From assembly GCA_964392245.1 (NCBI GenBank), contig CAYMOX010000039.1:1-44910 (forward strand): a stretch of DNA of 44,910 bases, read 5' to 3'. This stretch comes from JAAUUJ01 sp964392245 (GTDB taxonomy: Bacteria > Cyanobacteriota > Cyanobacteriia > Thermostichales > Thermostichaceae). Below the pieces are notes generated by a model. It saw nothing but the letters and a program-made list of their open reading frames with translations. It was not told the origin of the DNA and did not search any database. Positions within the stretch are counted from its first letter, which is position 1. Every line of letters begins with the position of its first letter. Below, piece after piece: positions 33,791 to 42,329 of the stretch. A program made the position numbers and the translations under genes.

Positions 33791-36268
33791 CTACTCGGCC
33801 CCCTGAGGCAGAAGAACCCGCTCTTCCCCTTCACCACTGACGAGCACCTTAGGCTTGCGGTCATCATCCACGTCAATGATGGCAGAAGCCCCTTCCTGGA
33901 TATGGCCAGAGAGGATCTGTTCCGCCAGGATGTCCTCCAGCAGCCGCTGGATCGCCCGCCGCAGAGGTCGAGCCCCGTAGCTGGGGTTGTAGCCCTCTTC
34001 CACAATCAGATCCTTGAAGCGATCCGTGACAGAGAGGGTGACCTTCTTCTCGTTCATGCGGTCAAACACTTCCTTAAGGAGAATATCGGCAATCTGCTTC
34101 ACTTCCTCCTTGGTCAGTTGCCGGAAGACGATCACCTCATCCAGGCGGTTGAGGAATTCCGGTCGGAAGTATTGCTTCAACTCTTCGTTCACCAGGTTGC
34201 GGATGCGGTTGTAGTTGGCATCCCCCTCGTTGTCATTGAATTCAAAACCGAGGCTACCTCCCCCCTTCTCAATCACCTTGGAGCCAATGTTGGAAGTCAT
34301 GATCAGGAGAGTATTCTTGAAATCAACGGTGCGACCCTTAGAATCTGTCAGACGACCATCTTCCAGGATCTGCAGCAGTAGATTAAAGACGTCGGGGTGG
34401 GCCTTTTCAATTTCATCAAACAGGACCACGGTGTAGGGACGACGGCGCACTGCTTCCGTAAGCTGCCCGCCTTCGTTGTACCCCACATAGCCAGGAGGTG
34501 AACCGATCAGCTTCGAGACCGTGTGCCGCTCCATGTATTCGGACATATCCAGCCGGATCAGAGCGTTCTCAGATCCGAAGAAGTAGGCAGCCATGGCTTT
34601 AGTCAGCTCAGTTTTTCCTACCCCCGTAGGACCCGAGAAGATGAAGCTGGCAATGGGACGATTTGGGTTCTTGAGGCCCACACGAGCGCGACGAATGGCC
34701 TTGGAAATGGCACGGACCGCTTCTTCCTGGCCAATGATCCGCTGATGCAGAGTGTCTTCCATGTGCAGCAGCTTCATGGATTCGGACTCGGTCAGCTTGG
34801 AAACCGGCACCCCAGTCCAGGCACTGACGATCTGAGCAATGTCTTCTTCACTGACGACTGGCAGTTCCTCCCGACTGGAATCCTCGGCCTTTTTAGCGGA
34901 GACAATCGCACGGATCTCCTGCTTGATCTCCATTTCCCGATCCCGTAACTCTGCCGCTTGATCAAAGTTCTGGGAGCGCACCGCAGTGTCTTTATCTTTA
35001 AGAATCCGGCGCAACTCCTGATCCAGATCACGGGCAGCAGGAGGCAGTTGAGAGTTGATTAACCGCACGCGGGAGGCGGCTTCATCAATCAGGTCAATGG
35101 CTTTATCCGGCAGGAAGCGATCCGAGATGTACTGATCCGCCAGTTTTGCCGCTGCATCCAACGCTGTATCGGAAATCTTGAGCTTGTGGTGTTGCTCATA
35201 GCGATCCCGCAAGCCAAAGAGAATTTCAATAGTTTCGGCCACAGAGGGCTCACCCACCATGATCGGCTGGAATCGACGTTCCAGAGCTGCATCCCGCTCG
35301 ATATGCTTGCGGTACTCATCCAGAGTCGTGGCCCCGATGCACTGCAGTTCACCACGGGCCAGAGCAGGTTTCAAAATATTGGCTGCGTCAATCGCACCTT
35401 CTGCGGCCCCTGCCCCGATCAGGGTATGGACCTCATCAATGACGAGGATGACATTTCCGGCGGAGCGGATCTCATCCATGATTTTCTTAAGACGCTCTTC
35501 AAATTCCCCACGATACTTGGTCCCTGCCACGAGCAGGCCGATGTCCAGGCTCACCACCCGCTTCTCGTTGAGAATGTCGGGGATATCCCCCTGAACGATC
35601 CGCTGGGCCAGTCCCTCGGCAATGGCGGTCTTACCCACACCGGGTTCACCGATCAGCACCGGATTATTTTTGGTGCGACGTCCCAGGATCTGGATCACGC
35701 GCTCAATCTCGGTCTGCCGACCCACGACGGGATCCAGCTTGTTGTCCTGGGCCAGCTGGGTCAGGTTGGAGCCAAATTCATCCAGCGTGGGGGTCTTGGT
35801 CCGACCCTGCGATCCGCCAGAGGTGACCTCAGCGGTTTCACCCAGCATCCGGATCACCTGAGTTCGGACCTTAGAGAGATCCACACCCAGATTTTCTAGA
35901 ACCCGAGCTGCCACACCTTCTCCCTCACGGATCAGGCCCAGCAGCAGATGCTCGGTGCCAATGTAGTTATGGCCCAGCTGACGGGCCTCTTCCAGCGATA
36001 ATTCCAGGACGCGCTTAGCTCGAGGTGTAAAAGGAATTTCTACAGCCACAAAGCCGGAGCCACGACCAATAATTTTCTCGACTTCAATGCGGGCATCCTT
36101 TAAGTTCACACCCATGGACTTAAGGACTTTGGCAGCGACCCCAGTGCCCTCGCCGATTAAACCTAGCAGGATTTGTTCGGTGCCTACAAAGTTGTGGCCC
36201 AAACGTCTGGCTTCTTCCTGAGCCAGCATGATCACTTTAATGGCTTTTTCTGTAAACCGTTCGAACAT
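33791..36268 (-). CDS. clpC: ATP-dependent Clp protease ATPase subunit ClpC
   Basis: 825 residues, full length. Two N-terminal Clp repeats (FTEKAIKVIMLAQEEARRLG, FTPRAKRVLELSLEEARQLG) are followed by AAA-1 with Walker A GEPGVGKTA (about 208), a UVR-type mid-region (NFDQAAELRDREMEI) and AAA-2 with GPTGVGKTELTK. ClpC unfolds substrates for the ClpP/R protease and is essential in cyanobacteria. The start has AGGGGAG at a suitable distance upstream. Confidence 0.97.
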   Translation of the reverse strand: MFERFTEKAIKVIMLAQEEARRLGHNFVGTEQILLGLIGEGTGVAAKVLKSMGVNLKDARIEVEKIIGRGSGFVAVEIPFTPRAKRVLELSLEEARQLGHNYIGTEHLLLGLIREGEGVAARVLENLGVDLSKVRTQVIRMLGETAEVTSGGSQGRTKTPTLDEFGSNLTQLAQDNKLDPVVGRQTEIERVIQILGRRTKNNPVLIGEPGVGKTAIAEGLAQRIVQGDIPDILNEKRVVSLDIGLLVAGTKYRGEFEERLKKIMDEIRSAGNVILVIDEVHTLIGAGAAEGAIDAANILKPALARGELQCIGATTLDEYRKHIERDAALERRFQPIMVGEPSVAETIEILFGLRDRYEQHHKLKISDTALDAAAKLADQYISDRFLPDKAIDLIDEAASRVRLINSQLPPAARDLDQELRRILKDKDTAVRSQNFDQAAELRDREMEIKQEIRAIVSAKKAEDSSREELPVVSEEDIAQIVSAWTGVPVSKLTESESMKLLHMEDTLHQRIIGQEEAVRAISKAIRRARVGLKNPNRPIASFIFSGPTGVGKTELTKAMAAYFFGSENALIRLDMSEYMERHTVSKLIGSPPGYVGYNEGGQLTEAVRRRPYTVVLFDEIEKAHPDVFNLLLQILEDGRLTDSKGRTVDFKNTLLIMTSNIGSKVIEKGGGSLGFEFNDNEGDANYNRIRNLVNEELKQYFRPEFLNRLDEVIVFRQLTKEEVKQIADILLKEVFDRMNEKKVTLSVTDRFKDLIVEEGYNPSYGARPLRRAIQRLLEDILAEQILSGHIQEGASAIIDVDDDRKPKVLVSGEGEERVLLPQGAE

Positions 36269-36388
36269 GATAACGGGCTCCCCTTAGCCTGCAACCTGCA
36301 GCGGGCTCGAATGAGGTGATCCTAGCACAGGTTTTTTATAGGTTAAGGGACGGCAATCAACCCAGAGTGGGTGAATCTGGGGAGGAAA

Positions 36389-36462
36389 CGCGCCTGGAGA
36401 GATTCGAACTCCCGACACCGTGGTCCGTAGCCACGTGCTCTAGTCCACTGAGCTACAGGCGC
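36389..36462 (-). tRNA. tRNA-Arg (anticodon ACG)
   Basis: On the minus strand GCGCCTG pairs with CAGGCGC as a perfect acceptor stem, with discriminator G. The anticodon stem CGTGG/CCACG encloses CTACGGA, giving ACG. The D-arm (AGCTCAGT) and T-arm (GTTCGAATC) are standard. The length is 74 nt, without an encoded CCA. Confidence 0.96.
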
Positions 36463-36618
36463 TTATCCATCGTGAGATGGGATCAAAGGGGATGTGATTA
36501 ACCCTATTGGCCCATTTCTGATCAGGGCTCGTGCATTATAACACACTGATTCCGCCTGGGGGAGTAGGGATACCTGACGGGTTCCTGTAAAATGCAGATG
36601 AACGGAGAGGGACTTGCC

Positions 36619-37902
36619 ATGGGACTATTTGGCTTTATCAGTGGTCAGTTCATTGATGTCATCGAATGGCTGGATTCCACCAACGAGACTATGGTGTACC
36701 GCTTTGAGCGGGCTGGCAATGAGATCAAGCAAGGGGCCAAGCTAATCGTCCGTCCGGGACAGGTGGCGGTCTTTGTCAACGAAGGGCATGTGGCGGATAT
36801 TTTTGATGCGGGAACTCATGAGCTCTACACCCGCAACCTGCCGATCTTGAGTACGCTGCAGGCCTGGCCCTATGGGTTTAATTCTCCCTTTAAGGCAGAA
36901 GTTTACTTCTTCAGTACCCGCACCTTCACCAATTTAAAGTGGGGAACTGCCAACCCCATCACTTTACGGGATCCGGAATTTGGCCCAGTGCGGCTGCGGG
37001 CCTTTGGTAGCTACACCATGCGGGTGGTGGATCCCAAAACCATGCTGGAGAAGCTGGTGAGTACCGATGGACTCTTCCAGGTGGATGAGATCAGCCAACA
37101 GATCCGCAACATTCTGGTGTCTGGCTTTGCCACGTGGATGGGGCGTTCTGGCATTCCGGTTTTGGATCTAGCGGGTCAGTACGAACAGCTGAGTGACACC
37201 ATCCGGCAGGCGCTGCAGGGATCGATTCGCGAGTACGGTCTGGAGCTGTCCCAGATGCTGATCGAGAATATTTCTCTGCCCCCCGAGGTGGAAAAGGTGC
37301 TGGATAAGCGCACCAGCATGGGGATTGTAGGAAATCTGCAGCAGTACACCCAGTTTCAAGCGGCCCAGGCGATCGAGGCCTCTGCCCAGAATCCGGGAGG
37401 TGGCAATCCTGGCATGGACTTGGGGGTGGGAATGGCCATGGGACAACAACTGATCAATGCCATGCAACCTGCAGCTAGTCCAGCTGCTCCTCCAGCTCCC
37501 TCCGGCCCCCCTCCCCAACTGTCAGGCCCTCCTCCCTTGCCTGCCCAGTGGTACCTTTCCCAGTCGGGTCAATCTCAGGGACCGTTGACCTTAGATCAGC
37601 TGCTGCAACAATCCATCACTGCAGACACGATGGTCTGGCGCGAGGGGATGGCCAGCTGGATGCGAGCTGGGGAAGTGTCGGAACTGGCCAGTCGTCTGCA
37701 ATCCCAACCGGAGTGGTGGTATGTGGGAGCTGATCAGCAGCGGCAGGGACCCTTTACGCTGACTCAACTGGTCCAACAGGGGATCCAGCCGTCCACCTAC
37801 ATCTGGCGGCAGGGTATGGAAAACTGGGTTCCCGCCCAGCAAGTCCCGGAAGTGGCCAGTCGGATCGCCTCTGGTCCCCCACCCCTACCCCCCTTGCCCT
37901 AG
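36619..37902 (+). CDS. SPFH-domain (YdjI-like) protein with two GYF_2 domains
   Basis: 427 residues from ATG 36619, preceded by GGAGAGGGA; the frame is open to 36592. Residues about 1-250 are the YdjI/virion-core-like SPFH domain (RPGQVAVFVNEGHVADIFDA, LPILSTLQAWPYGFNSPFKA). A Gly/Pro-rich linker follows, then two GYF_2-type modules: WYLSQSGQSQGPLTLDQLLQ and WWYVGADQQRQGPFTLTQLV, each ending in a MVW/YIW...GM-x-x-W block. GYF_2 domains bind Pro-rich peptides. The next gene encodes a zinc-ribbon membrane protein 11 bases away. In Bacillus the SPFH protein YdjI works with the zinc-ribbon YdjG and PspA in membrane stress, a plausible model here. Confidence 0.82.
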   Translation: MGLFGFISGQFIDVIEWLDSTNETMVYRFERAGNEIKQGAKLIVRPGQVAVFVNEGHVADIFDAGTHELYTRNLPILSTLQAWPYGFNSPFKAEVYFFSTRTFTNLKWGTANPITLRDPEFGPVRLRAFGSYTMRVVDPKTMLEKLVSTDGLFQVDEISQQIRNILVSGFATWMGRSGIPVLDLAGQYEQLSDTIRQALQGSIREYGLELSQMLIENISLPPEVEKVLDKRTSMGIVGNLQQYTQFQAAQAIEASAQNPGGGNPGMDLGVGMAMGQQLINAMQPAASPAAPPAPSGPPPQLSGPPPLPAQWYLSQSGQSQGPLTLDQLLQQSITADTMVWREGMASWMRAGEVSELASRLQSQPEWWYVGADQQRQGPFTLTQLVQQGIQPSTYIWRQGMENWVPAQQVPEVASRIASGPPPLPPLP

Positions 37903-37913
37903 CAGGAGCGGCC

Positions 37914-39056
37914 ATGAGTACCGAAACCCAGGTCAGTTGTCCCCAATGTGGATCGAAGGGAGTGGGATTTGAACCCACCTCTGGTCAGTTAAAGTGTCGC
38001 TACTGTGGCTGGCAGAAGGGGATCCCCCAAACGGCAGAGCAGGTGCAGGAACTGGCCTATGAAACCTACCTGCACATCAACAGCGATCAGCTGGTGTCCC
38101 TGGCTCCAGAAGCCCTGGAGGTCACCTGTACCGGATGCGGCGCCAAGACGGAATTTGTACCCCCACAGGTGGCGGGAGACTGTCCCTTTTGCGGCACCCA
38201 TCTCAGCAGCCCTCCCCAAACCGCCTCGCCGATGCTGATGCCCAATGGCATTCTTCCATTTGCCCTGGATCGCAACCGTGCCTATGTAGGGATGCAAACC
38301 TGGCTGGGTCGCAACTGGTTCTGCCCCAATGATCTGAAAAAACTGGCCCAGCGGGAGGGAATGCAGGGGGTTTATCTACCCTTCTGGACCTACGATGCCT
38401 ACACCGTCAGTTTTTATCGGGGGGAGCGGGGTGAATATTACTACGAGACCGAGACCTACTACGAAACCAACGAGGATGGAGAGCGGGAGCAGAAAACCCG
38501 AGAGGTGCGCAAAACCCGCTGGTATCCGGCCTCTGGACGGGTGAGCCGCAGCTTTGATGATGTCTTGATCCCCGGCAGCAAGTCGGTGAAGTATGACTAT
38601 CTCAAGCAGCTAGAGCCCTGGCATTACGAGGGCAAACTCAAAGCTTATGAGCCTTCTTATCTGGCGGGCTATAAGGTGGAACGCTTTCAAACCGATCTGA
38701 AGGCAGGCTTTGATCTGGCCAAAGAAGAGATGGAGCAGGTGATCCGGGGAGATGTGCGCCGCGACATTGGCGGAGATGAACAACGGATCCACAGTCTCTC
38801 CACCGATTACAGTTCTGTCACCTTCAAACACCTGCTTCTGCCCATCTGGATCGGCAGTTACCGCTACCGCAACAAGTCGTATCAGGTGCTGGTGAATGCC
38901 CGCACAGGTGAGGTGCTGGGGGATCGCCCCCTGAGTATCTGGAAGATTACCCTCACCGTGGTGCTCAGTGTCCTGTTGATCGGCGGCATCGTCTGGTTTG
39001 TTCAGACCCAAGAGAATCCCTCTCCCGATCAGCCAGTCCCCGTCCAGGAGCCCTGA
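37914..39056 (+). CDS. Zinc-ribbon membrane protein (YdjG-like partner of the SPFH protein)
   Basis: 380 residues. The N-terminal zinc ribbons are CPQCGSKGV...CRYCGW (residues about 9-33) and CTGCGAKTE...CPFCGTHL (about 72-96). A conserved middle follows with LPFWTYDAYTVSFYRGERGE and LLPIWIGSYRYRNKSYQVLV (VNARTGEVLGDRP after it). One C-terminal membrane helix (about 345-363) precedes a short Pro-rich tail. Such a Pro-rich tail could be a ligand of the neighbour's GYF domains; this is inference. Older annotations often call this family 'primosomal protein N'', which is misleading. Confidence 0.75.
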   Translation: MSTETQVSCPQCGSKGVGFEPTSGQLKCRYCGWQKGIPQTAEQVQELAYETYLHINSDQLVSLAPEALEVTCTGCGAKTEFVPPQVAGDCPFCGTHLSSPPQTASPMLMPNGILPFALDRNRAYVGMQTWLGRNWFCPNDLKKLAQREGMQGVYLPFWTYDAYTVSFYRGERGEYYYETETYYETNEDGEREQKTREVRKTRWYPASGRVSRSFDDVLIPGSKSVKYDYLKQLEPWHYEGKLKAYEPSYLAGYKVERFQTDLKAGFDLAKEEMEQVIRGDVRRDIGGDEQRIHSLSTDYSSVTFKHLLLPIWIGSYRYRNKSYQVLVNARTGEVLGDRPLSIWKITLTVVLSVLLIGGIVWFVQTQENPSPDQPVPVQEP

Positions 39057-39121
39057 CAACCCTATCTCTGGCAGCCGCAGGGGAAAAACAGCAAGAATGA
39101 GGAAGCCGCACCCTTCTTTCT

Positions 39122-40672
39122 ATGTCCTCTTTACTGCAACACCCCTGTCTTCCAAAGGGATCCCTCCCACAGCTCCAGACAGCTGATCAACGCTGGCAGC
39201 AACTGAAGAGTAGCGAACAACTCCCCATTCCAGAGGTCATCCAGACCGATTCTGCTCAGTTAGGGGATCTGGAGTGGGATGTAGTGATCTGCGGGGGAAC
39301 ACTGGGGATCCTGCTGGGGGCGGCGCTGGTCCGGCATGGCTGGCGGGTGGCATTGCTGGAGCGGGGAGTGCTGCGGGGACGAGAGCAGGAGTGGAATATC
39401 TCGCGGCAGGAGTTACAGACGTTTCTGGATCTAGATCTGTTGACAGAAGCGCAATTAGATCAGGTGATGGTCACAAACTACAACCCGGCTCGGGTGGGTT
39501 TTCACCAGGGGGGTGAGTGGTGGGTGCGGGATGTGCTCAATATCGGCGTGGATCCGGTGCAGTTGCTGGAGTTGTGCAAGCAGAGATTTTTGCACCAGGG
39601 GGGCAAGCTGCTGGAACACTCCTCCTTCCAGTCCGCCGAGATCCATCCGGATGGAGTTCTGGTCAAAGCCTCAGAAGATCTCCGGCTGAAGTCGCGTCTG
39701 TTTGTGGACATGATGGGCCACGGATCCCCAATAGTGGCTCAGGCCAGGGCCGGAGAGAAGCCGGATGCGGTCTGTCTGGTGGTGGGAGGCTGTGCTGAGG
39801 GTATGCCGGATCTGGAAACGGGTGATTTACTCTACACCTTCACCCCGATCCAGAAGCAGTGCCAGTACTTTTGGGAAGCCTTTCCCGCCCATGATGGCCG
39901 CACCACCTATCTCTTCACCTATCTGGATCTGCACCCCGACCGACTGACCCTGACGGAGTTGCTGGAGGATTATCTGCGCCTGTTACCGGAGTATCAGGGG
40001 GTGGATTTGGATCAGGTGCAGTTTCGCCGCCTCCTCACCGGACTTTTTCCGGCCTACCGCCACAGCCCTTTACAAAGCCCCTGGGATCGGGTGTTATTTG
40101 CGGGGGATAGCAGTGGATCTCAGTCTCCTCTGAGTTTTGGGGGGTTTGGAGCGATGGTCCGCCATCTGGATCGCCTGGATCAAAGCCTTCATGAAGCACT
40201 GACGGTGGATGCTTTAGAACGATTCAATCTGGACCTGATCCAGCCTTACCAACCCAATCTCTCCGTGACCTGGCTTTTTCAGGAAAGCATGAGTGTGGGC
40301 ATAGATCAGCAGGTACATCCGGATCAGATCAACCGACTCCTCAGCACGGTGCTGGGCACCATGTTTGCTTTAGGGGATGAAGTGGTGCAGCCGTTTCTGC
40401 AGGATGTGGTGCGCTTTGGCGGCCTGACGCAGGCTCTGACCCAGGTGACGATCCGGCATCCTCTTTTAGTACTGCGATTGTTGCCTCAACTGGGACCGAT
40501 CAGGATTGCCCGCTGGCTCAAACATTTTGCTGCTCTCGGGGTCTACAGCGCCATGGATCCTATTAGTCACCGACTTGATGGTGTAACCCAATCTTTATCC
40601 GACAAAGAAAAATACCGCTGGCATCGCTGGCAACAGGCCTGGAAGTATGGATCTGGGGGAGATTATGCTTGA
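39122..40672 (+). CDS. cruP: CruP, lycopene cyclase paralogue (FAD-dependent)
   Basis: 516 residues. The FAD-binding Rossmann start is WDVVICGGTLGILLGAALVR (about 53-72), followed by the CruA/CruP hallmark LLERGVLRGREQEWNISR. Later LFAGDSSGSQSPLSFGGFGA is the second flavin contact. CruP is found across oxygenic phototrophs; it does not reliably make beta-carotene, and its plant homologue limits beta-carotene epoxidation under stress. The last ~40 codons are encoded by the proximal copy of a 125-bp direct repeat, so the normal C-terminus is retained although DNA was inserted just downstream. Confidence 0.8.
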   Translation: MSSLLQHPCLPKGSLPQLQTADQRWQQLKSSEQLPIPEVIQTDSAQLGDLEWDVVICGGTLGILLGAALVRHGWRVALLERGVLRGREQEWNISRQELQTFLDLDLLTEAQLDQVMVTNYNPARVGFHQGGEWWVRDVLNIGVDPVQLLELCKQRFLHQGGKLLEHSSFQSAEIHPDGVLVKASEDLRLKSRLFVDMMGHGSPIVAQARAGEKPDAVCLVVGGCAEGMPDLETGDLLYTFTPIQKQCQYFWEAFPAHDGRTTYLFTYLDLHPDRLTLTELLEDYLRLLPEYQGVDLDQVQFRRLLTGLFPAYRHSPLQSPWDRVLFAGDSSGSQSPLSFGGFGAMVRHLDRLDQSLHEALTVDALERFNLDLIQPYQPNLSVTWLFQESMSVGIDQQVHPDQINRLLSTVLGTMFALGDEVVQPFLQDVVRFGGLTQALTQVTIRHPLLVLRLLPQLGPIRIARWLKHFAALGVYSAMDPISHRLDGVTQSLSDKEKYRWHRWQQAWKYGSGGDYA

Positions 40673-40674
40673 TT
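40550..40674 (+). repeat. Direct repeat, proximal copy (3' end of cruP)
   Basis: 125 bp covering the last 41 codons and stop of cruP. It matches 41515-41639 without gaps at 111 of 125 positions by hand count. This copy is in frame and complete. Confidence 0.92.
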
Positions 40675-40798
40675 TATTCTCAGTCAGGTTGAGGATCCAT
40701 CTTCATCCCGATCTAGACTTGCTACTGTTGTATAAGCTTCTGATGAAAGTGTTTCTAGCGTTAGATCTTAGATGTATGGCACATTCAGGTATAGAAAA

Positions 40799-41041
40799 AT
40801 GGTTGCAGCTCTCAACAAACCATCGACTTTGATTCATGAAATTCAACTTAAAAAAGTTGGCGATCGGAATCTATTTAAGTTTAGTGAGTCTTTGCAGCTA
40901 AGGATGGAGAGTCTTCTGGAGAAGAAAAAGGCTGATCAGATGTCTCTAGACGAAATTGCTGAATTGGACGCAATCGGAGAGTTAGATCGTATTTTCACCC
41001 ATATCAATGCGATGCTTGCTGCTCAAAATGTCAATCAGTGA
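40799..41041 (+). CDS. Small helical partner of the HNH gene
   Basis: 80 residues from ATG 40799 (an in-frame ATG at 40772 would add nine). It ends with a charged helical region, LRMESLLEKKKADQMSLDEI then AELDAIGELDRI. This pattern recurs in cyanobacterial small proteins encoded just before nuclease or toxin genes, some of which are antitoxins. It overlaps the HNH gene by 14 bases, so the two were translationally coupled. Function unknown. Confidence 0.55.
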   Translation: MVAALNKPSTLIHEIQLKKVGDRNLFKFSESLQLRMESLLEKKKADQMSLDEIAELDAIGELDRIFTHINAMLAAQNVNQ

Positions 41042-41480
41042 TGAGCTCAAGCAATTTATTCGAGAGCGTGCTAGGTATGTCTGCGAGTATTGTCATTCAC
41101 CGGAGCGGTTAAGCGCTAATCGATTTACCATCGATCGTGTTATCCCAAAATCTTTGGGTGGTTCTGATGAACTTGGCAACCTTGCCCTTGCATGCCGTCG
41201 CTGCAATGAGAGGCAATATAACTTTGTAGCAGGGATTGATCCACATACGCAGGAGATCGTTACTATTTTTAATCCGCGTAAACAGAAGTGGGAAGAGCAT
41301 TTTATTTGGCTCAATCAAGGTGTGATTATAGAAGGAACTACACCAATTGGTTGTGCAACTTGCCTTCGTCTTGATTTGAATGATACTCGCTATCCAGAAA
41401 AAGATTCCATTTGAGAAACAAGACGATTCTGGATACAAACTGGATTGTATCCCCCAGCAGATGATCCGTGGCAAGCTTGA
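41028..41480 (+). pseudogene. HNH endonuclease, decayed (catalytic His lost, premature stop)
   Basis: The 129-codon open part runs to TGA at 41412-41414. In the same frame the reading continues as ETRRFWIQTGLYPPADDPWQ to a stop at 41480, which is the usual C-terminus of this cyanobacterial HNH family, so the TGA is a nonsense mutation (one transition from CGA). The zinc cysteines remain (C19-x2-C22 and C56-x2-C59), but the HNH catalytic His is Arg37 in FTIDRVIPKSLGG; relatives have D-H there. CGT is one transition from CAT. The enzyme is therefore probably inactive. Confidence 0.8.
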
Positions 41481-41514
41481 GTAGAACTGTTTTCAGTCAG
41501 TTGACCTATTCCCT

Positions 41515-41639
41515 GCTATGAATCCCATTAGTCACCGACTTGATGGTGTAACCCAATCTTTATCCGACAAAGAAAAATATCGCTGGCATTGCTGGCAACA
41601 GGTCTAGACATACGGATCTGGGGGAAGTGATCCTTGATT
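41515..41639 (+). repeat. Direct repeat, distal decayed copy of the cruP 3' end
   Basis: Matches 40550-40674 without gaps, about 89% identical. Most of the 14 differences are transitions, including TGG to TAG, which would cut the frame after WQQV. Differences concentrate in the last third. It has no start or promoter of its own and seems non-functional. Confidence 0.92.
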
Positions 41640-41662
41640 ACTTGTCGCTTCGAGATCAGCTC

Positions 41663-41872
41663 CCTGTGGTGAAAAGGGACTCTGTTGTGGCGAAAAGGGA
41701 CTCGAGAGTCGTCGAAACCGACATTGATGTCGTGAAAAGGGATTCAGGGGTGGTGAAGATCGACTTCTGTCAGGTTGCCAGGGACTTGTATGTCGTTCTG
41801 ACCTGAAGGGATCTGGTGAAAAGGGACTCGGATGGGGTAAATAGGGACTCGCCTGTCGTTATTGATCACTGT
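41663..41872 (+). repeat. Ten in-phase 21-bp repeats encoding xVVKRDS-like heptapeptides
   Basis: The consensus is roughly GTGGTGAAAAGGGACTC plus four variable bases. Read from 41663 in one frame, the units are PVVKRDS, VVAKRDS, RVVETDI, DVVKRDS, GVVKIDF, CQVARDL, YVVLT*R, DLVKRDS, DGVNRDS and PVVIDHC: ten units, all exactly seven codons. Only one stop (TGA, 41804-41806) interrupts the frame. A short reading frame starts at GTG 41627, inside the distal cruP repeat, and runs 59 codons to that stop. Keeping phase through ten diverged units suggests past protein-coding selection. The end overlaps the 3' end of the convergent gene. Confidence 0.7.
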
Positions 41873-42329
41873 CTTCTGCCTTCGCAGTAAATTTCCGGCG
41901 GTAGCGCTTGCTCAGATCCTGGATCAGGGGCTCCAGCTCGGCTGACTGACCGCCCATTTTGGCATAGGTGTAGATCATGCGTGCTGCTGTAAAAGCTTCT
42001 GAACCGGCCACAGCTGTGGTGTCATTGACCAGGTTGTACAGTTCGCTCAAGGCACTCAGGATCGGATACAGACTTTCAAACAAAGCCAGATCGGTTTTCA
42101 ACCCCTCCAGATCAAAGGCTCCAGGCAGGATTTGGGGATGCCGATCGGCCAATTCCACGGCTTTGGTGACAAAGGCTCGGCTCTTATCACCCAGGCGGGG
42201 CAGGGATCGGGCTTCTTCGGGGGTGAGGGCGAGGAGGAAGGGGAGTTTCTCACGGATGCTGTTGATCGAGTTCAGGATTTCATCACGATCAGCAGGAGAG
42301 AGGGTGGCGTCAACACGGTTGTTGTTCAT
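41859..42329 (-). CDS. Conserved hypothetical all-helical protein
   Basis: 156 residues from ATG 42329 (MNNNRVDATLSPADRDEIL); an upstream in-frame start at 42386 adds 19 residues of unlikely sequence. Mostly helical: INSIREKLPFLLALTPEEAR, KSRAFVTKAVELADRHPQIL, and a C-terminal Lys/Arg-rich end. No motif, signal or membrane segment is seen. GC content looks like the core genome, so it may be the original neighbour of cruP. Function unknown. Confidence 0.6.
   Translation of the reverse strand: MNNNRVDATLSPADRDEILNSINSIREKLPFLLALTPEEARSLPRLGDKSRAFVTKAVELADRHPQILPGAFDLEGLKTDLALFESLYPILSALSELYNLVNDTTAVAGSEAFTAARMIYTYAKMGGQSAELEPLIQDLSKRYRRKFTAKAEDSDQ

Larger units (their letters stand above)
40675..41514 (+). 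mobile_element. HNH cassette inserted at the 3' end of cruP
   Basis: 840 bp between the two 125-bp direct repeats. It is visibly more AT-rich than cruP and carries an 80-codon gene overlapping a decayed HNH endonuclease gene. No transposase, integrase or terminal inverted repeats are seen. A short near-repeat, CAGTCAGGTTGA at 40681-40692 and CAGTCAGTTGA at 41494-41504, lies just inside each end. The arrangement resembles an element that inserts in the 3' end of a gene and brings its own copy of that end, leaving the displaced original to decay. The mechanism is inferred, not shown. Confidence 0.6.

Noticed and set aside
40675..41514. Insertion sequence or group I intron
   Set aside because: No transposase, no terminal inverted repeats and no intron core; the insert follows the cruP stop and the gene end is duplicated instead.
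41663..41872. CRISPR array
   Set aside because: Units are contiguous, diverged and 21 bp long, with no spacers and no cas genes.
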